Assembly: GCA_016892645.1 (NCBI GenBank)
Contig: JAFEMX010000003.1
Location: 212,698-276,697, forward strand
Direction of reading: 5' to 3'
Length of the DNA: 64,000 nucleotides
Source: Micrococcaceae bacterium RIT 802
GTDB lineage: Bacteria > Actinomycetota > Actinomycetes > Actinomycetales > Micrococcaceae
Position 1 is the stretch's first letter; every line of letters begins with the position of its first letter. The notes under the pieces are model-generated. The model saw only the letters and a list, made by a program, of their open reading frames with translations. It did no database searches and was not told the DNA's origin. Shown here piece by piece: positions 35,690 to 44,322 of this stretch. The position numbers and the translations under genes were made by a program.

Positions 35690-37420
35690 CTACCCCGGGT
35701 AGGCGAGCTGGGTGGCCTGTCCCTCGCGCTTCTTCCACGTCGAGAAGACCCGCGAATAGACGCCGTCGGGGGTCTCGGCGTACACCGTGCGCTGGTCACC
35801 GGGGCCGGCCGAGATGTTCGTCATGCCCAACAGGGGCTCGAAGGTCGTTGCCGTTCCACTGAGCGAGATCTCCTCGGCCTGCACGGCCTGGGAGTTGCTG
35901 GGCTTCATCACGATGACCGAGTCCGAGGAGCTCCACACCCCTCGTTGCACGGGGACCGACGCGTCCAGATGCAGCGGATCGGTGAACCCCCGCGGAACAC
36001 CTTCGCTGTCGCGGATGATCCCGGTGATGTAGACCCCGGGCTTGCCGTCGACCGTGGCCACGACCAACGCCCGGGCGCCATCCGGCGAGACACGCAGCGA
36101 CGTCACCTGGGCATTGCCCATCCACCCCGAGTTGACCTGGCGGGAGGCCCCGTCCTTGCCCGTGTCCGAGGGAGTGACCCGTACCCGGGTGCGCCCGTCG
36201 TTGCCGACGGTCCACGTCCAGCCGTGGATGTCGATGCTCGGCCGCAGCAGGTTCTCTCCGGTGACGGCGACCCGCGCGACCCCCGCCTCGTTGACGGTGA
36301 CCATCTTGGTGCGGTCCCCGTTGAGGAAGGCGTAGCGGTTGTCTGCCGGGGCCATGGCCGGATCGCGCGGGTTGTACGCGGAGATGTCCTGGACTCCGCC
36401 CACGGGCACGACGCCGTTGCCCTGGTAGAAGACCAGGGCCTCCTTCGCGATGGCGATCTGCGTGTTGGGCACCGACGCGTCCACGATGGCCTTCTCGAAC
36501 CCCTCCGCTACGTTGCCCAGGCTCACCGCACGTTGGCCGACGGTCATGGCCACCGAGCGGATGTTCTGCACCTGGCCCAGGGTCAGTTCGAGCTGTTGTT
36601 GCATCTGCTGGCGCTGCAGCTCGGTGGCGTCGACGAACGTCGAGACGTTCAGGTCGACGGTGGCCCGGCGGGAGTCGACCGGCACGGATGCGCGGGCCAG
36701 GGCGCTGCCCTCGGGAAACGCGCTGGTGACGGCGTTGCGGAGATAGGGGGCGGGGCCCGAGAGGAGCGCGGTGACGATGGTCGCCGGCAGGGTCTGGCGC
36801 CGGGCGAACCAGCGGTAGTCGGCGATCGCGTACGTCTTGGTGGCATCGTAGAAGTACAGGGGGTAGGCGGAGAAGAGCACAGCGAAGTTGCCCTCCTCGA
36901 TCATGGTGCCGTTGGGCACCTTGGAGAGCCTCCATTGCCCGTCGACCTTCACGAGCTTGATGTCCGCGGACACCGTGGACTGCCCCTTCTTGCGGGTGAG
37001 CAGCCCGTATTCGTCGATGCTGGAGGTCGCGTCCACCTCGACGGTGTAGCTGCCTTCCTCGACGTTCTCCACGATGTTCGGCTCGGACGCGTAGACCACT
37101 GTCCGGTCCGCGGCCCGCCATTCGCGCGAGAGCTCCGGTGCGAGGTATTCGCGGGCGACGCTGTAGTCGTCCTTCGGGGCGAGGCCCGCCCGGAGGAAGC
37201 CCTCGATGATCTGCTGCGGGGAGGCGTCCTGGGGCGGACCGGGCGGATCGAAGGTGTAGTTGAAGTCGGATTGGCCGGCGGCTTCCGGGGCGCTGGTCCC
37301 CACCGGGCCGGAGCTGGGGATGGCCGCGCAGCCGGCGAGCACCAGTAGTGCGGACATCAGCGCGGCCACCAGCGCCCCGGTGCGGGTCCCGCCGTCTTTG
37401 CGTGCCATGGGTTTAGGCAT
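35690..37420 (-). CDS. lpqB: Lipoprotein LpqB, MtrAB-associated
   Basis: Cell-surface lipoprotein that modulates the MtrB sensor. The 576-residue protein has a signal peptide ending in the lipobox LAGC near residue 31. A GerMN-like domain (about 200-330) and a C-terminal beta-propeller-like region with several degenerate blades (RTKMVTVNEAGVARVAV, ARALVVATVDGKPGVYITG) follow. ATG at 37420 overlaps the mtrB stop by 8 bases and follows GGGAGG. The gene order mtrA-mtrB-lpqB is conserved across actinobacteria. Confidence 0.93.
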   Translation of the reverse strand: MPKPMARKDGGTRTGALVAALMSALLVLAGCAAIPSSGPVGTSAPEAAGQSDFNYTFDPPGPPQDASPQQIIEGFLRAGLAPKDDYSVAREYLAPELSREWRAADRTVVYASEPNIVENVEEGSYTVEVDATSSIDEYGLLTRKKGQSTVSADIKLVKVDGQWRLSKVPNGTMIEEGNFAVLFSAYPLYFYDATKTYAIADYRWFARRQTLPATIVTALLSGPAPYLRNAVTSAFPEGSALARASVPVDSRRATVDLNVSTFVDATELQRQQMQQQLELTLGQVQNIRSVAMTVGQRAVSLGNVAEGFEKAIVDASVPNTQIAIAKEALVFYQGNGVVPVGGVQDISAYNPRDPAMAPADNRYAFLNGDRTKMVTVNEAGVARVAVTGENLLRPSIDIHGWTWTVGNDGRTRVRVTPSDTGKDGASRQVNSGWMGNAQVTSLRVSPDGARALVVATVDGKPGVYITGIIRDSEGVPRGFTDPLHLDASVPVQRGVWSSSDSVIVMKPSNSQAVQAEEISLSGTATTFEPLLGMTNISAGPGDQRTVYAETPDGVYSRVFSTWKKREGQATQLAYPG

Positions 37421-39299
37421 GCCGTCCTCCCTGGTTCCCCGTCTCCGGTTCGTCGTCGGCCGTGGCATCGTCGGCCGTGGCGTCGAGTTCGTGGACCACA
37501 TCGCCGTCCCCGCCGGCCTGCGGGGCGATGGCCCGTTCGGCCGGCGGGACGGCGCGCAGGATGCTCCCGGGCAGGGCGAACCCGCCGGACGGCAACGTCG
37601 GCAGCGAAGCGGTGTGCGGACTCGATTCCTCGACGCTCAATGCCTGACCGAGGGTCATGCGCGAATGCGGGGTCAGCGGCAGCGGCGAGGAGCCGACCGG
37701 GTCCCCGAGGTTGCGGGCCAGCGTCAAGCGGAAGCAGGCGCCGTCACCCTTCTCTCCCCAGGCCTGGAGCCACCCGCCATGGAGCCGGGTGTCCTCGGTG
37801 GCGATGGACAGGCCCAACCCGCTACCGCCGGTGGTGCGGGCCCGGGCGGGGTCCCCGCGCCAGAACCTGTCGAAGACCCGGGCGGCTTCCTCCGGGTCCA
37901 TGCCGATGCCGTGGTCGCGCACGGTGACGGCGACCGCGTGCTCATCCTGGGCCACGGTGATGTCGATCGGCTGGCCCTCGCCGTGTTCGACGGCGTTCAT
38001 CACCAGGTTGCGGATGATGCGTTCGATGCGCCGCGGATCCATCTCGACCATGCATCCGTCATCGGGGGCGTGGACGCGCAGCTCGGAGCCGAGGTTCTCG
38101 GCGTGCAGGCTGGCGGTCTCCACGACCCGGCGGACCACCGGGACCATGTCCAGCACCTCGGCGTCGAGCACTGCGACGCCGGCATCGAAGCGGGAGATCT
38201 CCAGCAGGTCGTTGAGCAGCGTCTGGAACCGCTCGACCTGGTTGTAGAGCAGTTCGGCCGAACGCCGGTTGATCGGGTCGAATTCCTCCCGGGCGTCGTG
38301 CAGGACCTCGGCGGCCATGCGCACGGTGGTCAGCGGGGTCCGCAGCTCGTGCGAGACATCGGAGACGAACCGCTGCTGCATCTGCGAGAGCGTGGCCAGC
38401 TGGGTGATCTGGTCCTGCAGGGAAGTGGCCATCCGGTTGAAGGAGGTCCCGAGGCGGGCGATCTCGTCCTCGCCGTGGACCTCCAGGCGTTCCTGCAGCT
38501 CGCCGGCGGCCAGCTTCTCGGAAACCATCGCCGCGTTGGAGACGGGGCGCACGACCAGCCGGGTGGTGTACCAGGCGATTCCGCCGGTGACGCACAGCAG
38601 CAGGATGCCCCCGATGGCCAGCACGCGGTGGATGAAGTCCAGCGTCTGCTGCACCGACTCCAGGTCGTAGACGAGGTAGAGCGCGTATTCGCGGCCCGGC
38701 GGCAGCTGGACCTTCGTGCCGAAGGCGAGCCCGGGGGTGTCGTAGGTGGCGTGCGGGAAGCTGATCGATTCCCAGTAGACCCCGGGGTTGTCGCGCACCG
38801 TCGCGGCCAGGGTCTCGGGGATGACAGCAGTGGTCAGCCCGCCGCTGGCGGTATTGGTGACGTAGATGTTCTCCGAGCTGGGCAGCGGGGTCAGGATGAA
38901 GTCGCGTTGGACGCTCGCCCCGTCGCCCTCCACCAGCTTGAGCGTGTCGTTGACGAAGGCGACGGTGCTGGAGCGGTCGGTGGTGGCAGCGGACTCGAAG
39001 TTCGACTTGACCTGGTTCAGCCCGCGGACCGATTCCTCCTGGACCTGGCCGAACCGTTCCTGGAACAGTCCGTCGGCGATCTGGTTCGACAGGAAGATGC
39101 CGGCACCGAGCATGGCCAGGGCCGAGAGCAGGACGGTGGTGGCCACGGCCCGCAACTGCAGGGAACGCCGCCAGGCGGTGACCAGTCCGCGCCAGCGTGT
39201 CCCGAGGCGCTCGAGGGATGTGCGCAGACCGGAGCGGTGGGGCGAAGGCGGCTCCCCGGACGGTTCCGCCGCCGGTGCCGCAGCGGCGGAGGTCTGCAT
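37413..39299 (-). CDS. mtrB: Sensor histidine kinase MtrB
   Basis: Membrane sensor of the MtrAB system, which controls cell-wall remodelling and division. The 628-residue protein has a first transmembrane segment near residues 50-72, an extracytoplasmic sensor domain of about 150 residues, and a second segment (LAIGGILLLCVTGGIAWYT). A HAMP domain and the phosphoacceptor FVSDVSHELRTPLTTV (His near 317) follow, then a HATPase domain (NLVMNAVEHG, DHGIGM, GSGLGLSIA). It starts 2 bases after mtrA ends. Confidence 0.95.
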   Translation of the reverse strand: MQTSAAAAPAAEPSGEPPSPHRSGLRTSLERLGTRWRGLVTAWRRSLQLRAVATTVLLSALAMLGAGIFLSNQIADGLFQERFGQVQEESVRGLNQVKSNFESAATTDRSSTVAFVNDTLKLVEGDGASVQRDFILTPLPSSENIYVTNTASGGLTTAVIPETLAATVRDNPGVYWESISFPHATYDTPGLAFGTKVQLPPGREYALYLVYDLESVQQTLDFIHRVLAIGGILLLCVTGGIAWYTTRLVVRPVSNAAMVSEKLAAGELQERLEVHGEDEIARLGTSFNRMATSLQDQITQLATLSQMQQRFVSDVSHELRTPLTTVRMAAEVLHDAREEFDPINRRSAELLYNQVERFQTLLNDLLEISRFDAGVAVLDAEVLDMVPVVRRVVETASLHAENLGSELRVHAPDDGCMVEMDPRRIERIIRNLVMNAVEHGEGQPIDITVAQDEHAVAVTVRDHGIGMDPEEAARVFDRFWRGDPARARTTGGSGLGLSIATEDTRLHGGWLQAWGEKGDGACFRLTLARNLGDPVGSSPLPLTPHSRMTLGQALSVEESSPHTASLPTLPSGGFALPGSILRAVPPAERAIAPQAGGDGDVVHELDATADDATADDEPETGNQGGRHA

Positions 39300-39301
39300 G
39301 C

Positions 39302-39979
39302 TCAGCCTTGGCCGGCCTTGTACCCGACGCCGCGGACGGTGAGGACCACTTCGGGGTTTTCCGGATCAGTTTCGACCTTGGAGCGCAGCCGCTGCACGTG
39401 GACGTTGACCAGGCGCGTATCGGCGGCATGGCGGTATCCCCAGACCTGTTCGAGCAGCAGCTCGCGGGTGAAGACCTGCCAGGGCTTGCGGGCGAGGGCG
39501 ACGAGCAGGTCGAATTCCAGCGGCGTCAGGGAAATCAGCTCGCCACCGCGCGTCACCGAGTGCCCGGCCACGTCGATGACCAGGTCCGCGATCTTCAGGG
39601 TCTCCGGGGCGTGCTTCTCCCCCGGCCGCAGCCGGGCGCGGACCCGGGCGATGAGTTCGGCCGGCTTGAACGGCTTCGGCACGTAGTCGTCGGCCCCCGA
39701 TTCCAGGCCGCGCACGACATCGGCGGTATCGGACTTCGCGGTCAGCATGACGATCGGGATATCCGCCTCGGCGCGGATCAACCGGCACACCTCGATCCCG
39801 TCCATGCCCGGAAGCATCAGGTCCAACAGGACCAGATCGGGCTTGACCTCGCGGAAGGTGTCCAGGGCCTGGGCGCCGTCATAGCAGAAGACCGGATCAA
39901 AGTCGTCGTTCCGCAGCACGATGCCGATCATCTCGGCCAGCGCCTCGTCGTCGTCGACCACCAAAACTCGGGCCTTCAT
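39302..39979 (-). CDS. mtrA: Response regulator MtrA
   Basis: OmpR-type DNA-binding regulator of 225 residues. The receiver has the acidic pair DDD near residue 9 and the phosphoacceptor Asp53 in LLDLMLPGMDG. The C-terminal winged helix carries LEFDLLVALARKPWQVFTRELLLEQVWGYRHAADTRLVNVHVQRLRSKV. ATG at 39979 is preceded by AAAGGGG. The known regulon in other actinobacteria includes peptidoglycan hydrolases; a candidate site lies upstream of the LysM hydrolase at 17483. First gene of the mtrA-mtrB-lpqB transcript. Confidence 0.97.
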   Translation of the reverse strand: MKARVLVVDDDEALAEMIGIVLRNDDFDPVFCYDGAQALDTFREVKPDLVLLDLMLPGMDGIEVCRLIRAEADIPIVMLTAKSDTADVVRGLESGADDYVPKPFKPAELIARVRARLRPGEKHAPETLKIADLVIDVAGHSVTRGGELISLTPLEFDLLVALARKPWQVFTRELLLEQVWGYRHAADTRLVNVHVQRLRSKVETDPENPEVVLTVRGVGYKAGQG

Positions 39980-40032
39980 GGCACCCCTTTTCCGTTCATG
40001 CGTCTCGCCGGTGTCTAACAATCCTGCAGTCC

Positions 40033-40052
40033 ACTATAGGGGGCACCGGTGC
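40033..40052 (-). promoter_or_regulatory. mtrA promoter with palindromic spacer
   Basis: On the minus strand, a strong -10 TATAGT (40033-40038) predicts a transcript start near 40026 and a leader of about 47 bases. No good -35 is seen. The spacer contains the perfect 10-base palindrome GCACCGGTGC (40043-40052), a place where a dimeric regulator could bind. The regulator is unknown. Confidence 0.5.
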
Positions 40053-40082
40053 GCCCACCAGCGGCGGCGCACCGCGTCCGGC

Positions 40083-40088
40083 TAGGCT
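40083..40088 (+). promoter_or_regulatory. Candidate -10 of the membrane/MoxR operon
   Basis: TAGGCT on the plus strand, 38 bases before the ATG at 40127. It is a common actinobacterial -10 form. No convincing -35. It diverges from the mtrA promoter, with about 45 bases between the two -10 elements, so one regulator could act on both. Confidence 0.4.
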
Positions 40089-40126
40089 GGTTTGGACAGC
40101 TACGCGATGCGAGGGGCACCAACGCC

Positions 40127-41464
40127 ATGACCGATGACCCGGCCAACCCGTACCACCGGCCCGTCCCCGACGCCGAGCCCGACGCCGGGGACGGCGGCGA
40201 TCCGGCGACCGGCCCCGGCGAACCCGCCGCGACCGACCCGGCTCCCGGGGGATTCGTGCCACCGGCCTCCCCCGGCTGGCAGGCCCCGGCCCCGCAGGGC
40301 TGGGGCTCCCCGGCGGACCAGGGGTGGGGCGCCCCGCCATCCGGTGCCTGGGGCGCGGCACCGGCACCGGGCGGTCCCGGACTGCCGCCGGGCCACGGCG
40401 TCCCACCCGGACCGCCGGCCGCCCCCTGGGGATATGCGCCGCCACCCAAGCCGGGAGTCGTCCCGCTGCGCCCCCTGGGCATCGGGGACCTGCTCGACGG
40501 CTCGTTCCAGGCGATCCGCCGCAATGCCGGCGCCACCTTGGGCCTGTCGGTGATCGTCCAGCTCTTCGTCGGCGTCGTCACCGCCCTGGTGACCCTCCCC
40601 CTGTTCTCCGTGATCGGCGACCCCTCCGTCCTCGAGGGTGCCGACCCCGACTTCGGCGCGCTGGCCGGCTCGCTGGCCACCCTGATCGGCGGCAGCCTGC
40701 TCGCCGCCCTGGTCTCCCTGTTCCTGCTGGTCATCGTCCAGGGGGCCGTGACCGTCCCGGTGCTGCGGGCGGTGCTGAACCGCAAGACCCGCTTCGGCGA
40801 GGCGCTGCGGATCCTGCGCCCCTCCATCGGACGCCTACTGCTCGTGGCCCTGCTCTACCTGGGCATCGGGCTGGCCGCGCTGCTGATCTGCGGCGGCACC
40901 ATCACCCTGGTGGCCCTGAACTCCAGCGCGGGCGCCGCCTTCACCACGGCGGCCATCGTCCTGGTCCTGGCCATCGGGGCCGCCGTGTGGCTCGGGGTCC
41001 GGATCACGTTCACGGCACACGCCGTCGTCGCCGAGGACCTGACCGTGCGCCGCGCCCTGGCCCGCTCCTTCACCCTGGTGAAGTCCTCCTGGTGGCGGTG
41101 CTTCGGCATCCTGCTGCTGACCGGGATCATCGTCGGGGTGGTCACCAGCCTGATCACCTCGCCGCTGAGCATGGCCGGCGGGATGATCGGGGGCTTCATG
41201 TCGCCCGAGGATCCCGGAGCCCTGATGGACTTCCTGGTCAAGTTCAGCTTCATCACCACCATCCTGACCGCCCTGGCCACCGGCCTGGGCTTTGCCTACC
41301 AGTGCGCGGTGACCACCCTGCTGTACACGGACCTGAGGATCCGCCGCGACGGATTCGACATGGCCCTGCTGCGCGAATTCGACGCCGGCATCGACACACC
41401 CATCCCGGGGCTGGCCGGTGCCGGCCCGTCCGGGCACGACGCCGGTGCCACCGGGACCCGCTGA
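40127..41464 (+). CDS. Membrane protein with glycerophosphodiesterase-type membrane domain
   Basis: 445 residues: a Pro/Gly/Ala-rich cytoplasmic N-terminus of about 115 residues, then about six hydrophobic segments in the pattern of the GDPD membrane domain family. Typical motifs are LRPLGIGDLLDGSFQAIRRN and LARSFTLVKSSWWRCFGILLL. No catalytic glycerophosphodiesterase domain is attached. First gene of a five-gene operon with DUF4129, DUF4350, MoxR and DUF58 genes; the next ATG is 5 bases past its stop. ATG at 40127 follows GAGGGG. Confidence 0.8.
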   Translation: MTDDPANPYHRPVPDAEPDAGDGGDPATGPGEPAATDPAPGGFVPPASPGWQAPAPQGWGSPADQGWGAPPSGAWGAAPAPGGPGLPPGHGVPPGPPAAPWGYAPPPKPGVVPLRPLGIGDLLDGSFQAIRRNAGATLGLSVIVQLFVGVVTALVTLPLFSVIGDPSVLEGADPDFGALAGSLATLIGGSLLAALVSLFLLVIVQGAVTVPVLRAVLNRKTRFGEALRILRPSIGRLLLVALLYLGIGLAALLICGGTITLVALNSSAGAAFTTAAIVLVLAIGAAVWLGVRITFTAHAVVAEDLTVRRALARSFTLVKSSWWRCFGILLLTGIIVGVVTSLITSPLSMAGGMIGGFMSPEDPGALMDFLVKFSFITTILTALATGLGFAYQCAVTTLLYTDLRIRRDGFDMALLREFDAGIDTPIPGLAGAGPSGHDAGATGTR

Positions 41465-41468
41465 TCGA

Positions 41469-42149
41469 ATGCACTCCCTCGTCCCCGGCCTGGTGAACGC
41501 CCCGGTCTACGACCCGGATCGCGATACGGCCACCCGCGACCTGGCCCGCGAGCTGGCCCGCCGCGAATACGCCCAGGCCATTCCCAACCCGATCCTGGAG
41601 TTCCTGCGACGGCTCTGGTCCGATTTCCTGGCCTGGGTGGATTCACTCAACGCGCTGGCCCCGAACCTGGGGTGGCTGGTGGTCCTGCTGGTCCTGGCGG
41701 CGGCCATCGCCGTCATCGTGCTGTTCGTCAGGCCGCGCCTGCGCCGCCGGGCCGTCGCCCCCGCGACCGCGGGCGCCCCCGTCGGCCTCGATGCAGCCCT
41801 CGATGCCGTGGGGTACCGCCGGCGTGCCGAGCGCGCGCTGCTCTCGGCCGACCATGCCACCGCCGTGCTCGAACGCTTCCGCGCGCTCGTGGCGCGTGCC
41901 GAGGAACGCACCCTGCTGGACCCGCAACCGGGCCGCACGGCCACCGAGGTCGCCGCTGCCCTGGGCCGTTCCTTCGGCGACGCGGCCCCCGAGCTGCGCC
42001 GGGCCGGCGTCCTGTTCAACGCCGTGCACTACGGGCACCACGAGCCCACGGCGGCCGACGCCCGCTGGCTCGCGGCCCTCGAGGAGCGCCTTTCCACCGC
42101 CGCGCCCACCACCGACGCGGACGACGACTCGCTGGCGGTTCCCCGATGA
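41469..42149 (+). CDS. DUF4129-domain membrane protein
   Basis: 226 residues with one transmembrane helix (LGWLVVLLVLAAAIAVIVLFV, about 57-78) and a C-terminal DUF4129 domain. The latter resembles the tail of transglutaminase-like membrane proteins and carries a conserved Tyr/His-rich end (VLFNAVHYGHHEPTAADARWL). It sits in the MoxR operon between the GDPD-type membrane gene and the DUF4350 gene, overlapping the latter by 4 bases. Function not established. Confidence 0.8.
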   Translation: MHSLVPGLVNAPVYDPDRDTATRDLARELARREYAQAIPNPILEFLRRLWSDFLAWVDSLNALAPNLGWLVVLLVLAAAIAVIVLFVRPRLRRRAVAPATAGAPVGLDAALDAVGYRRRAERALLSADHATAVLERFRALVARAEERTLLDPQPGRTATEVAAALGRSFGDAAPELRRAGVLFNAVHYGHHEPTAADARWLAALEERLSTAAPTTDADDDSLAVPR

Positions 42150-43339
42150 CGCGGCTCTCCGACGGCGAACGCCTGCAGCCGGCGGCCCCGCCGGCCAGTG
42201 CCGGCTCGACCTGGCGCCGCCGGTGGCGGGCGGCACGGCTCTGGGTCGCCATCGCCGTGCTGGTCGGTCTCGCGGCGCTCTACTACGCCCTGGCCCAGGG
42301 GGCCGACGACGGCCGGGCCCTGAGCCCGGGGAACCCCGCCCCCGAGGGCGCCCAGGCGGTCGCCCGGGTGCTGGGCGACCACGGGGTCACCGTCGAGCAG
42401 CCCCGGGACCTCGATGCCGCGCTGGCGGCGCTGTCGGCGTCCGGGGGCCACTCCACCCTGCTGCTGCACGACCCGCAGGCCTATCTGGGGCGGGACCAGC
42501 TCGCCCGGCTCGCCCGGGCCTCCCGGCACACGGTGCTCGTCACCCCCGGCAGCCCCCAGCTGCGCGCCTTCGCCCCCGGCATCCGACCGGCCGGCGTCGT
42601 CCCCGAGGACGCCGCATCCCCCGTCGACGCCGGATGCGCGCTGCCGGCCGTGGCGGAGACACGGAACGCGGCGGCGGGCGGGAAGATGTACCGGGCCGCC
42701 ACGGGTTGCTTCGCCTACCCGACCTCCGCGGGGCCGGCGTACGGCTACGCCGTCGAGGGCACGACGACGGTGCTCGGCAACCCCGGCTACCTCGCCAACG
42801 GGGACGTGCTGGCCTTCGACCACGCACCCCTGGCCTTACGCACCCTCGGCGCCGAGCCGACGCTCATCTGGTACCAGCCCACCATCGCCGACCACGAATC
42901 CACCGGTCCGGCGGCGAGCCCCTTCGAGCTGCTCCCCGGCTGGGTCTCCCCGGCCCTGGGGTGGCTGATGGTCTTCGGGGTCCTGGCGATCTGCTGGCGC
43001 GCCCGCCGCGATGGGCCGCTGGTGCCCGAACCGCTACCCGTCGTCGTGCCCGCATCCGAGACCGCCGAGGGCCTGGCCCGGCTCTACCGCGACGGCCACG
43101 CCGTCGGCGCCGCCGTGGCGGCCCTGCGTTCCGCCTCGCTGGCCCGGTTGGCCGCCCACCTGCGGCTCGGGCACGGCAGCAGCGCCGATTCCATCGTCGC
43201 CACCGCCGCCAAGGAGTCGGGGATCCCCGGCCCGCGGCTGCGGCGCCTCTACTTCCCGGACCAGGTGGCCACCGAGGCCGCCCTGGTCGCGTGGGCCCAG
43301 GAACTGCACACTGTCGAAAAGGAGATCGGTATCCCGTGA
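42146..43339 (+). CDS. DUF4350-domain membrane protein
   Basis: 397 residues with an N-terminal transmembrane helix (about 34-54), an extracytoplasmic DUF4350 domain of about 200 residues resembling a glutamine-amidotransferase-like fold, a second transmembrane helix (about 270-290), and a cytoplasmic helical C-terminus (RLYRDGHAVGAAVAALRSASLARLAAHL). Coupled by overlaps ATGA upstream and GTGA downstream. Partner of MoxR/DUF58 systems in many actinobacteria; molecular role unknown. Confidence 0.8.
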   Translation: MTRLSDGERLQPAAPPASAGSTWRRRWRAARLWVAIAVLVGLAALYYALAQGADDGRALSPGNPAPEGAQAVARVLGDHGVTVEQPRDLDAALAALSASGGHSTLLLHDPQAYLGRDQLARLARASRHTVLVTPGSPQLRAFAPGIRPAGVVPEDAASPVDAGCALPAVAETRNAAAGGKMYRAATGCFAYPTSAGPAYGYAVEGTTTVLGNPGYLANGDVLAFDHAPLALRTLGAEPTLIWYQPTIADHESTGPAASPFELLPGWVSPALGWLMVFGVLAICWRARRDGPLVPEPLPVVVPASETAEGLARLYRDGHAVGAAVAALRSASLARLAAHLRLGHGSSADSIVATAAKESGIPGPRLRRLYFPDQVATEAALVAWAQELHTVEKEIGIP

Positions 43340-44316
43340 GCGAACACGTCGAACAAGTCAAAGAGGCCGATGAGGTCCGCCAGGCGCTGCTCGATGTGCG
43401 CCATGAGGTGTCCAAGGCCGTCGTCGGCCAGGACGCGACCGTCACCGGGCTGCTCATCGCCCTCCTCGCCCAGGGCCACGTGCTCTTGGAAGGCGTTCCC
43501 GGCGTCGCGAAGACCCTGATGGTGCGCACCCTCTCGGCGGCGCTGGACCTGGACACCAAGCGGGTGCAGTTCACCCCCGACCTGATGCCCGGGGACGTGA
43601 CCGGTTCGCTCGTGTACGACACGGGCACCTCCGATTTCAGCTTCCGCGAGGGGCCGGTGTTCACCAACATCCTGCTCGCCGACGAGATCAACCGGACGCC
43701 GCCGAAGACGCAGGCCTCGCTGCTCGAGGCCATGGAGGAGCGCCAGGTCAGCGTCGACGGGGTCTCCCGGCCGCTGCCGCAGCCGTTCATCGTGGCCGCC
43801 ACGCAGAATCCCGTGGAATACGAGGGCACGTATCCGCTGCCCGAGGCGCAGCTGGACCGGTTCCTGCTCAAGCTGACCATGGACCTGCCGGAACGGGACG
43901 ACGAGATCGAGATCATCCGCCGCCACGGCGCCGGGTTCGATCCGCGTGACCTCGCGGCGGCCGGCGTCACCGCCGTGGCGAGCGCCGCCGACCTCGATGC
44001 CGCGCGGGCAGCGGTCGCCACCGTGACGGTCTCCCCCGAGGTGATCGGCTACATCGTCGACATCGTGCGGGCCACCCGCAACGCGCCGAGCTTCCAGCTC
44101 GGTGTCTCCCCCCGCGGGGCGACCGCCCTGCTGAACACGGCGCGGGCGTGGGCCTGGCTCTCCGGCCGGGACTTCGTGGCACCCGACGACGTCAAGGTCC
44201 TCACGCTGCCGTGCCTGCGCCACCGCGTGTCGCTGCGGCCGGAGGCCCAGATGGACGGGGTCGGCGCGGACGACGTGCTGCAATCGATCCTGGCCACCGT
44301 GCCGGTCCCCCGCTAG
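43336..44316 (+). CDS. MoxR-family AAA+ ATPase
   Basis: 326-residue AAA+ ATPase. Walker A is GVPGVAKT near residue 53, Walker B LLADEINRTPPKTQ near 112, sensor 1 AATQNP, and the arginine finger region QLDRF. The C-terminal lid contains SPRGATALLNTARAWA. MoxR ATPases act as chaperones that mature or insert partners, usually with a DUF58/VWA protein encoded next door as here. GTG at 43336 overlaps the upstream stop as GTGA. Confidence 0.92.
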   Translation: MSEHVEQVKEADEVRQALLDVRHEVSKAVVGQDATVTGLLIALLAQGHVLLEGVPGVAKTLMVRTLSAALDLDTKRVQFTPDLMPGDVTGSLVYDTGTSDFSFREGPVFTNILLADEINRTPPKTQASLLEAMEERQVSVDGVSRPLPQPFIVAATQNPVEYEGTYPLPEAQLDRFLLKLTMDLPERDDEIEIIRRHGAGFDPRDLAAAGVTAVASAADLDAARAAVATVTVSPEVIGYIVDIVRATRNAPSFQLGVSPRGATALLNTARAWAWLSGRDFVAPDDVKVLTLPCLRHRVSLRPEAQMDGVGADDVLQSILATVPVPR

Positions 44317-44322
44317 GCCGGC

